A DNA stretch of 54,869 bases. Source: Alphaproteobacteria bacterium. GTDB lineage: Bacteria; Pseudomonadota; Alphaproteobacteria; Elsterales; Elsteraceae. Below, one piece after another: positions 26,562 to 33,354 of this stretch. The stretch is taken from assembly GCA_004292755.1 (NCBI GenBank), contig RDXE01000044.1, forward strand, positions 1 through 54,869, given 5' to 3'. How positions within the stretch are numbered: the stretch's first letter is position 1; the number at the start of each line of letters is the position of its first letter. A program made the position numbers and the translations under genes. The notes below the pieces were generated by a model that searched no databases, was not told the origin of the DNA, and worked only from the letters and a program-made list of their open reading frames with translations.

Positions 26562-27695
26562 TCAGGCTGGGATTGGTACCTGCCAGGACCGGACATAGCC
26601 GTCCCACTCCACAGCTGTGGCGGCGGGTGCGAGGTCCAGCGCGTCGCGGGTGTCGATCATCACGGCCACCTCGTCGGTTTCGGTGCGGGCGTGGGCAAGA
26701 CCCGTGGCCAGTGCTTTGGGATGCGGGCCATGGGCGAAGCCTGCGGGGTGCAGCGTCATCATGCCGGGATGGATGTTGTCCCGGCTAAAGAAGCTACCGC
26801 GGTGATAGAACAGCACCTCGTCATAGTCTTCATTGCTGTGGAAGAACGGCACTTTGAGCGCCCCCGGATCGCTTTCAATCGGTCGTGGCGCGAAGGTGCA
26901 GACGACAAACCGACTGGCGACAAAGGTGGTGTGTGCCGAGGGGGGGAGGTGGTAGCGGTGGCTCATCAGCGGGCGAATGTCCCGCCAGTTCAGCGCCACC
27001 ACGGACAGATTGCCGTGCCAGCCCGTGGCATCCAGGGGATTGAACGGGAAGGTCACTGTGGACAGTTGCTCGCGCCGTTTGATCACCACACGGGTGCGGT
27101 GGTCGCCCTGCTGGGCGCGAAACGCGGCATCGATCACGGGTGTGCGCAGCACCGCCGGATCGAACACGGCATGGGGGCCCAGCATGCCGCGGTCTGGCAG
27201 TTTGTAGGCATCGTTGGTTGCCTCCACCAGCAGCAGGGTCATCTCAGCCGTTGGGGCAAGGCGCCACTGGGTGCCGCGCGGCAGCACCACATAGTCGCCC
27301 TCGCCGATGGCGAGGCGACCGTAGTCTGAGAACAGGTCGCCAGCCCCGGCGTGGACAAACAGCAACTCATCGCCATCGGCGTTGCGGGCCAGATCGACCA
27401 TCGGTTCGGCAAGGCGCCACCAGCGCACACGGCAGTGCGCATTGTGCATCAGCAAATCCGCATCGAACGGCGAGCGGCGCGTTGCCTCCCGCCGGGTCAG
27501 ATCGAATGCGCGTGGGCGCAGCGGCCCCTCCCAATCGATCCAGCCTGTGGGCGGGTTCTGGTGGTAGATGTGGGTGGCCGGACCAAAGAACCCCTCGCGG
27601 CCACACTCGCGCTCGAAGGTGCCCTCAGGCAGGTCGCAATGGGCCTGGCGGGAGGTGTCACCCTCCAGCCGCGGCAGCGGAATCCAGGTGCGCAT
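26562..27695 (-). CDS. hmgA: homogentisate 1,2-dioxygenase-like protein (short bacterial form)
   Basis: 377-residue cupin-fold dioxygenase of the homogentisate dioxygenase family, which opens the ring of homogentisate to maleylacetoacetate with Fe(II) and O2. The iron ligands of the human enzyme align with His in FFHSN, Glu in DYDEVLFY and His in GFAHGPHP. The protein is some 60 residues shorter than the eukaryotic type, as in a known bacterial subgroup. ATG 27695 is 4 bases after the hppD stop, so the two successive tyrosine-degradation enzymes are one operon. No fumarylacetoacetase or maleylacetoacetate isomerase is present in the window. Function is inferred from family and neighbour. Confidence 0.85.
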   Translation of the reverse strand: MRTWIPLPRLEGDTSRQAHCDLPEGTFERECGREGFFGPATHIYHQNPPTGWIDWEGPLRPRAFDLTRREATRRSPFDADLLMHNAHCRVRWWRLAEPMVDLARNADGDELLFVHAGAGDLFSDYGRLAIGEGDYVVLPRGTQWRLAPTAEMTLLLVEATNDAYKLPDRGMLGPHAVFDPAVLRTPVIDAAFRAQQGDHRTRVVIKRREQLSTVTFPFNPLDATGWHGNLSVVALNWRDIRPLMSHRYHLPPSAHTTFVASRFVVCTFAPRPIESDPGALKVPFFHSNEDYDEVLFYHRGSFFSRDNIHPGMMTLHPAGFAHGPHPKALATGLAHARTETDEVAVMIDTRDALDLAPAATAVEWDGYVRSWQVPIPA

Positions 27696-27699
27696 CGCC

Positions 27700-28791
27700 T
27701 CAGCCCTTCAGCACGCCGCGGCGGATCTGGTCTTCCTCGATGCTTTCAAACAGGGCTTTGAAGTTGCCCTCGCCAAAGCCATCGTCGCCCTTGCGCTGGA
27801 TCACTTCGAAAAAGATCGGACCGATCACGGTCTGGGTGAAGATTTGCAGCAGCAGGCCGGGCTTGCCGTCACCGCCACCGGGGGCGCCATCGATCAGGAT
27901 CGCGCGGGCCTTCAATTCACCAATCGGCTCGCCATGGCCAGGCAGACGCTGGTCGACAAGGTCATAGTACGTGTCTGGCGGCGGAGCCATGAAGGTGCAG
28001 CCCGAAGCAGCCAACTGGTCCACGGTTTGGTAGATGTTCTCGGTGGACAGCGCGATGTGCTGGATCCCCTCGCCATTGTAGGCGTTGAGATACTCTTCGA
28101 TCTGGGACTTGTCGTCGACCGACTCGTTGATTGGAATGCGGATCTTGCCACAGGGGCTGGTCATCGCGCGGGACTTCAGGCCAGTCAACTTGCCTTCGAT
28201 GTCGAAGTACCGGATTTCCCGGAAGTTAAACAGCTTCTGGTAGAAGTTGGCCCATACGTCCATGCGACCGCGGTGAACATTGTGGGTCAAGTGGTCGATG
28301 CTGGTGAAGCCAACACCAGCTGGTGTTGCCGGTTCGCCGTCCACTGGCACGAAATCGACGTCATAGATCGTCCGCTCGCCGTAGCGGTCAACCAGATAGA
28401 TGATGCTGCCGCCGATGCCTTCGATGGCCGGAATGTTCAACTCCATCGGGCCAACCCGCGTCGCCACTGGCTTGGCGCCGAGGGCCACGGCGCGCTCGAA
28501 CGCGCGTGCAGCATCCTTCACCCGGAAGGCCATGGCGCAGGCGCTGGGGCCATGCACCCGGGCGAAGGCTTGGGCGAAGCTGTCCGGCTCGGCATTGACG
28601 ATGAAGTTGACATCACCCTGGCGCCACAGCGTCACCTTCTTCGAGCGATGCCGTGCCACTGGCCGAAACCCGAGGGACGTGAACAGCCGCGTCAAATCCT
28701 CAGGATTCGGCGCGGTGTACTCAACGAATTCAAAACCGTCGGTCCCCATCGGATTGATGGCGTCCATCGCGTCGTGGGCAAGCGTGTCCAT
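27700..28791 (-). CDS. hppD: 4-hydroxyphenylpyruvate dioxygenase
   Basis: 363-residue Fe(II) dioxygenase converting 4-hydroxyphenylpyruvate to homogentisate. It has two vicinal-oxygen-chelate halves; the iron ligands are His in [10 protein letters not shown], His in [11 protein letters not shown] and Glu in [20 protein letters not shown], a signature of the family. [19 protein letters not shown] is another hallmark. ATG 28791 follows GGGGGA; a TTG two codons earlier is less likely. Divergent from a MarR-type regulator across 82 bases, which presumably controls it. Confidence 0.97.
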   Translation of the reverse strand: MDTLAHDAMDAINPMGTDGFEFVEYTAPNPEDLTRLFTSLGFRPVARHRSKKVTLWRQGDVNFIVNAEPDSFAQAFARVHGPSACAMAFRVKDAARAFERAVALGAKPVATRVGPMELNIPAIEGIGGSIIYLVDRYGERTIYDVDFVPVDGEPATPAGVGFTSIDHLTHNVHRGRMDVWANFYQKLFNFREIRYFDIEGKLTGLKSRAMTSPCGKIRIPINESVDDKSQIEEYLNAYNGEGIQHIALSTENIYQTVDQLAASGCTFMAPPPDTYYDLVDQRLPGHGEPIGELKARAILIDGAPGGGDGKPGLLLQIFTQTVIGPIFFEVIQRKGDDGFGEGNFKALFESIEEDQIRRGVLKG

Positions 28792-28866
28792 TGGCAATCC
28801 CCCGGTATGCCCCTTTTGGGAGCGGTATGGGCGGCCTTGACGCCGCCCCGATTGACGGCGAGAATA

Positions 28867-28880
28867 GTTACAAATGAAAC
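28867..28880. promoter_or_regulatory. candidate MarR operator at the start of the regulator gene
   Basis: GTTACAAATGAAAC is an imperfect palindrome of the form GTTnCAnnTGnAAC (10 of 14 positions symmetric) that includes the ATG of the regulator gene at 28874. MarR proteins bind palindromes of this size; autorepression is inferred, not shown. Confidence 0.45.
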
Positions 28881-29383
28881 CAATCGCAAGCCCTGATCCA
28901 CACCTGCCGGAGTCGTGCGCTCCATCGCTCGATCTGGAGCGGTTTTTGCCCTATCGGCTGTCGGTCTTGTCGGAGCGCATCTCCGGTGCGATCGCGCGGC
29001 TGTATCAAGAGCGCTTTGACCTCACGATCCCGGAATGGCGGGTGCTGGCGATCATCGGTCGATTTGGCCCAGTCACAGCGACCGAGGTTGGGCAGCGCAC
29101 TGCCATGGACAAGGTACGGGTGAGCCGGGCGATTGCCCGTCTTGTCGAGCATGGCCGCTTGGCCCAGAGCGAGGACGCCACTGACCGGCGCCGCAAGCGT
29201 CTCGCCTTCACCCGTGCGGGTGCTGCGATCTACGCCGAGGTGGTTCCGCTGGCCCGCGCGGTCGAGGCCGACGTGCTGGCTTCCCTCGACCCCGCAACGC
29301 GCTCGGCACTCGACGCCGTGCTCACGGCGCTCGAGGCAGCCCCGCTGCCGACGGCTCAGGATCGTGCCGATCACAGTCCGTAG
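28874..29383 (+). CDS. MarR-family transcriptional regulator
   Basis: 169-residue winged-helix regulator. [18 protein letters not shown] is the dimerisation helix, [16 protein letters not shown] starts the DNA-binding domain, [20 protein letters not shown] holds the recognition helix and [13 protein letters not shown] the wing. It is divergent from hppD-hmgA, so it probably represses tyrosine/homogentisate catabolism in response to an aromatic ligand; that assignment is from context. A palindrome lies over its own start codon. Confidence 0.9.
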   Translation: MKPIASPDPHLPESCAPSLDLERFLPYRLSVLSERISGAIARLYQERFDLTIPEWRVLAIIGRFGPVTATEVGQRTAMDKVRVSRAIARLVEHGRLAQSEDATDRRRKRLAFTRAGAAIYAEVVPLARAVEADVLASLDPATRSALDAVLTALEAAPLPTAQDRADHSP

Positions 29384-29430
29384 GTAGACCCCTGACACTG
29401 CATCGCCGTGTGCCCGAGGCGGATTAAGGG

Positions 29431-29550
29431 TAGCATTTTTCCTTTTCTTCTCTCAAAAATTCTGCATTTGCGCATACAGTTACTATGCGTAGTTAAAAAA
29501 GCAAAGAATGAATAGGGATATTGACAAGATGAGCAGAATCAAAAATAAAA
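29431..29550. other. AT-rich patch upstream of the endolysin gene
   Basis: By direct count 37 of 120 bases are G or C (31%), against a strongly GC-rich surrounding. It contains a small inverted repeat CGCATA-N7-TATGCG at 29471-29489 and a consensus TTGACA box. Such composition suggests acquired DNA or a nucleoid-protein-silenced promoter. No tRNA or clear att repeat was found. Confidence 0.75.
29521..29550 (+). promoter_or_regulatory. possible promoter of the endolysin gene
   Basis: A perfect TTGACA (29521-29526) is followed after 18 bases by ATAAAA (29545-29550), a weak -10 match, about 50 bases before the endolysin ATG. The -35 box is convincing, the -10 less so. Confidence 0.4.
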
Positions 29551-29598
29551 CTAGCAGCCATACTGTGCTGTATCTTCTGATCCTAGGGGTGTCGAGCT

Positions 29599-30426
29599 AT
29601 GATAAATATGACGCTTCTGACTCAGCTCTACCCGCGAGCATCGGACGCTCACCTCAGCGCGGTGGCGGGGCAGGCGACAGATGTGCTGGGTCGCTTTGAC
29701 CTGCTCGCCCGAGACATCCGCGTGCACTTCCTGCTGGCCCAGATCGGCCACGAGACCGCTGGCCTCACCTTGTTGGAGGAGGGGTTGAGCTACAGCGCTG
29801 AGGGGATTGTGAAGACATGGCCCAAGCGCTTCTCCTCGCCTGCCGAGGCCGCACCATTCGCGCGGAACCCTGAAAAGCTGGCAAACCAAGTTTATTCAGG
29901 GCGGATGGGCAATGGGTCCCCGGCGTCGGGCGATGGCTTTCGGTTTCGGGGCCGCGGGTACATCCAACTCACTGGCCGCGATGCCTATCGAGCTGTGGGC
30001 GAGATTGCTGGGTTGCAGCTGGAGGCCAGCCCAGACCTTGCGATTGACCCGCAGCACGCCCTCACGGTGGTCGCGGCGTTCTGGCAGTGGAAAAACCTCA
30101 ATCCTGTGTGTGACACCGGCGACTTCGATGCGGTGTCGCGCAAGATCAATGGTGGAGCGATTGGCGCGGCAGATCGTCGCCACTGGCTCGACAAGGTGCG
30201 CCGGGTATTTGCTGCGCCCGTGCCACCCGATCAGCAGCCCGCGGCCAACCTCGTCGTCGCCGTGCAGCGCGCGTTGCGCGCCAAGCGCTATGTCGAAGTT
30301 GGCGCGGCCGACGGTCAGGTTGGTCCCCGCACCCTTGCCGCAATCACCCGCTTTCGCGCTGCCAATGGCTTGCCTGCAGGCGTGATTGACGACGTCTTGC
30401 TCCGCGCGCTCGGCGTCGAGGTGTAA
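29599..30426 (+). CDS. GH19-type endolysin/chitinase with C-terminal peptidoglycan-binding domain
   Basis: 275-residue glycoside hydrolase family 19-like protein, the fold shared by plant chitinases and phage endolysins. LAQIGHETAGL and EEGLSYSAEGIVKTWPKRF carry the probable catalytic glutamates, followed by GDGFRFRGRGYIQLTGRDAY and NPVCDTGDFDAVSRKINGG. Residues ~210-275 (VAVQRALRAKRYVEVGAADG, GPRTLAAITRFRAANGL) form a PG_binding_1-like domain. No signal peptide is seen, as for phage lysins needing a holin, but no holin or other phage gene is adjacent. The AT-rich upstream region suggests horizontal origin. Start ATG 29599; an ATG three codons later is possible. Confidence 0.85.
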   Translation: MINMTLLTQLYPRASDAHLSAVAGQATDVLGRFDLLARDIRVHFLLAQIGHETAGLTLLEEGLSYSAEGIVKTWPKRFSSPAEAAPFARNPEKLANQVYSGRMGNGSPASGDGFRFRGRGYIQLTGRDAYRAVGEIAGLQLEASPDLAIDPQHALTVVAAFWQWKNLNPVCDTGDFDAVSRKINGGAIGAADRRHWLDKVRRVFAAPVPPDQQPAANLVVAVQRALRAKRYVEVGAADGQVGPRTLAAITRFRAANGLPAGVIDDVLLRALGVEV

Positions 30427-30435
30427 GCGCTGGCG

Positions 30436-33282
30436 CTACCCGAACGCCCCCACTTCGTGGGTGATCGCGCCGGAAATGGCACGCACCAGATCGAACAGAT
30501 GGGCGATGGGCTCGAAGATGTCCCAGTGCTCGCGCTCATAGGTGGGGGGGCGGGCTTCGCGGGCGCCGGGTTCGCGGAAGTCGAGGCCGAGGGCGGGGTC
30601 GCTGGTCACGGGGAAGAATTGCTGCATCAGCGCCAAACAGGCTGGCACATCCAGCATCAACAGACGCTGGAACAACTCCTCCGGGGTGATGCCGCGCTGG
30701 GGGGAGAAGTCGGGGATATGGGTGGCGATCAGCCAGATGCGCTGCACCAAGGCCAGCCGCACCGCGTGCAGCAGCAACAGCCGTGGCGGTGCCGACGGGG
30801 CTGGTAGCACGGCCGCCAGCGCAAGGTCGTCGGCTTGCAGACGTCGGAACAGCTTGATCGCTGCGGGGTGGCGGTCGGCGCGCTCCAGAGCATCGGCGAT
30901 GCGTCGAAGCTCCCACCGCCGCCCGGGCCGCGTGGTGCGTGCTGCGCGGTTGAGCCAGGTGCCGGGGTCAAGGCTGTCGACATAGGCGCGCAAGATGTCG
31001 AGGTCGCCCGACATCCGAGCCGCCTGCACCATCGCCAGCGCGCGGCCAAACCGGGCCGAGGTACGGCGGAGGTCGCGGAACAAGTCAGGATTGCGCTCCG
31101 CTGCGCGGCCCAGGCCGTGGATCGTGTTCGCCAGATACCCCAGCTGATGCAAGATGCCGTTGTTGGGGATCGCGCGCAGCTGACTGGGATGGGTGATGCT
31201 CTGCCGCGTCAGTAGCCCGTCACTCTCCCGCGCACTGGGGCGGCTGCCCGACTTGTCCAGCAGCGACGGACCAAAGGCGCCCAGCAAGCCTGCGTAGCCG
31301 GGGTCCTCCACCAGGGCCAGCATCGATTGGCGGATGCTGGTGAAGAACTCGGCTGCATAGTCCGGCTCGCGATAGATCGGGTCGTCGCCTTCGTCCACGG
31401 GGTCGAGGCAATGGTCCAGCACGCGGGCAACAGTGGCATAGGCAAGGTCGGCCGTGCCGAACAGCAGGTAGCCATCGCCACCCTGAAAGCTGGATTCCTC
31501 CGTCACCTGCAGCGCAGCCCCGGCAAAAGCCGCGCGGGTCGCTGGTGGGCACAGGTAGGCCAAGCGGTCCATCAGGCTGTTCGGGTGCCCGCCCCGGCCA
31601 ATCGACTCGCCATGGGTGTTGAACAACACCAGCTCGATATCACCCAAACCATGGCGGCCCAGCACCACCGCCAAACGCAGCTGTAGCCGCTCAATCCAGT
31701 AGGTGGCTGCCAGCTGGCCGATGTACCGACCACTGTCGGAATAGCCGAACTGCACCGCGATGCGGCCGTGGCGGCGGACATAGTCGCGGTAATGCTGCGA
31801 GCGTAGCGCTTCGTCCAGGATTTGGGCGCCGCGCTCCAAGCCCTCAGCCGTTTCGAACAGGGGTGAAATTTCGACCCGGTCGTCGATACCGAAGCGGCGC
31901 GCCAGCCACAGCGCCGCCAGCAGAGTGTAGCCGGTTTCCGTCTCGGCGATGAGGAAGCGGACTGGCACGCTGCCATCGATGTGCTTCAGATACTGCGCCA
32001 CCGTCATCATCAGGCGGGTGGCGGAGGCAGGCTCAACCACCAAATCGCCAAAGCTCACCGGCACCGGCTCACAGGCGCCGATCAGATCGCCCATTGCACC
32101 GAGGAAGGAGCGACGATGGCTGGGGTCTGCAGGGTCGCCGGGCAGGTCCAAGCGGCGGCGCACGGCATTGTGGATTTGCGTGGCATTCAGGCGAACATGG
32201 GTGCGGGCCAGCCCCAACCCATGGCCGACGAGTCCAGCCCGCATCACTTGCAGCGAGAGCGCCAAATCATCCTCAGCCCCCGCCAGCGCCTGATCGATCA
32301 GACTGAGCAGCGGGCCTGTGTCGCTGAGGGCAGCGCTGCGAAGATCGACAATCGCGGCCGCAAAGCGTTGCGCTGCAGCGGGCGACGGCGTCGCTCCCAT
32401 CGGTGGGGCTGAGGTGCGCTGAACTGAAACCGCGGCTGCGGCCGTCTGCAAGCGTGCCAACAAGCCGCTGAGCGCCAGTCCACCCGCCGTGTGGTCGGCC
32501 ATGCAGCGCTGGACGGCTAGGATCAGCCGATCCAGCTGCGCGGCTTTCACCTCCAACCGCAAGCGCAAGGAATCCCACCAGCCGATGTCGGTGCGCCCGT
32601 CGGTGTCGGTGCCTACCCAGCTGGCGATGGTCACCGGGATCGGCACCAGGGTGCGCCACTGGTCGGGCCATCTGCGCTGGGCGACGGCGAGGATCAGCCG
32701 TGTCGCTTGGTCCAGGGCTGCACGCCCGTGGCCGATGGCGGCCATCGCCCACTCAAATTCATCCTGCAAGGTGAGGGAGGGGGGTGGTCGATGGGGGTGA
32801 GCAGCAAGGCTCTGCGGATCGACGGCCACGCCAGAGGCTGCTTCAGCCAGCGCATCGGCCAGATCGCGCCGCAGCGAGAAGGTAGGGTGGGCAGTGAACA
32901 CGATGCCAAAGGCCGTGCGCTCCAGCAGGCGGCGCGCTTGGTCAAGGCTGAGACCCTCCAGCCGTTGCTCCAGCCGGGCGACTAGGTCGGCGTCATTGGC
33001 AGCGCGATCCACTGGCCCAACGTAGGCGGCCAACCGCTCCGCCCGGCCAGCAAACGCCTCGGCCGCCACATGGCCCACCAAGCCTTGCAGGTCGGATAAG
33101 CCGATCCGCCCCTGATCGAGCGAGCGGGTCAGCAACAGCGCCATGGACAGCAGCGGGTTGCCGAATGGATCGGACGCTGCTTGCGCTGTGTAGCGCCCAA
33201 GCTCGGTCGCAAGGTCGGCAGCCAGATCCGCAGGGCGCCAGGGCGGGGAGGGGGCGGGCGCAGAGGAAGAAAGGTCGGGCAT
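30436..33282 (-). CDS. phosphoenolpyruvate carboxylase family protein with divergent active-site motifs
   Basis: 948-residue PEP carboxylase homologue. The first signature is FTAHPTFSLRRD (canonical LTAHPT), THVRLNATQIHNAVR replaces the LDIRQES region, SDSGRYIG replaces the SDSxKDAG loop, FNTHGESIGRGGHP replaces the catalytic FHGRGGxxGRGG loop, and RAIPNNGILHQLGYL corresponds to RAIPWVFSWTQ. Thus the His and Arg of FHGRGG and the Lys of SDSxKD are substituted, although the distal GRGG and the TAHPT His remain. It may be a divergent carboxylase or have another role. ATG 33282 is chosen; an in-frame TTG lies 11 codons upstream. It ends 9 bases from the endolysin stop (convergent). Confidence 0.82.
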   Translation of the reverse strand: MPDLSSSAPAPSPPWRPADLAADLATELGRYTAQAASDPFGNPLLSMALLLTRSLDQGRIGLSDLQGLVGHVAAEAFAGRAERLAAYVGPVDRAANDADLVARLEQRLEGLSLDQARRLLERTAFGIVFTAHPTFSLRRDLADALAEAASGVAVDPQSLAAHPHRPPPSLTLQDEFEWAMAAIGHGRAALDQATRLILAVAQRRWPDQWRTLVPIPVTIASWVGTDTDGRTDIGWWDSLRLRLEVKAAQLDRLILAVQRCMADHTAGGLALSGLLARLQTAAAAVSVQRTSAPPMGATPSPAAAQRFAAAIVDLRSAALSDTGPLLSLIDQALAGAEDDLALSLQVMRAGLVGHGLGLARTHVRLNATQIHNAVRRRLDLPGDPADPSHRRSFLGAMGDLIGACEPVPVSFGDLVVEPASATRLMMTVAQYLKHIDGSVPVRFLIAETETGYTLLAALWLARRFGIDDRVEISPLFETAEGLERGAQILDEALRSQHYRDYVRRHGRIAVQFGYSDSGRYIGQLAATYWIERLQLRLAVVLGRHGLGDIELVLFNTHGESIGRGGHPNSLMDRLAYLCPPATRAAFAGAALQVTEESSFQGGDGYLLFGTADLAYATVARVLDHCLDPVDEGDDPIYREPDYAAEFFTSIRQSMLALVEDPGYAGLLGAFGPSLLDKSGSRPSARESDGLLTRQSITHPSQLRAIPNNGILHQLGYLANTIHGLGRAAERNPDLFRDLRRTSARFGRALAMVQAARMSGDLDILRAYVDSLDPGTWLNRAARTTRPGRRWELRRIADALERADRHPAAIKLFRRLQADDLALAAVLPAPSAPPRLLLLHAVRLALVQRIWLIATHIPDFSPQRGITPEELFQRLLMLDVPACLALMQQFFPVTSDPALGLDFREPGAREARPPTYEREHWDIFEPIAHLFDLVRAISGAITHEVGAFG

Positions 33283-33354
33283 CGCCCAAAAGCATGGGCG
33301 GTGCGCTACGCTCAACGCAAGGGGCCGATCGCTCCCACCCGCTAGGCAACGCTG

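Noticed and set aside
29508-29699. Small frame (63 codons) starting in the AT-rich patch before the endolysin
   Set aside because: Its second half is a frame-shifted overlap with the endolysin gene and reads as low-complexity; there is no strong ribosome-binding site. A short leader peptide cannot be excluded.
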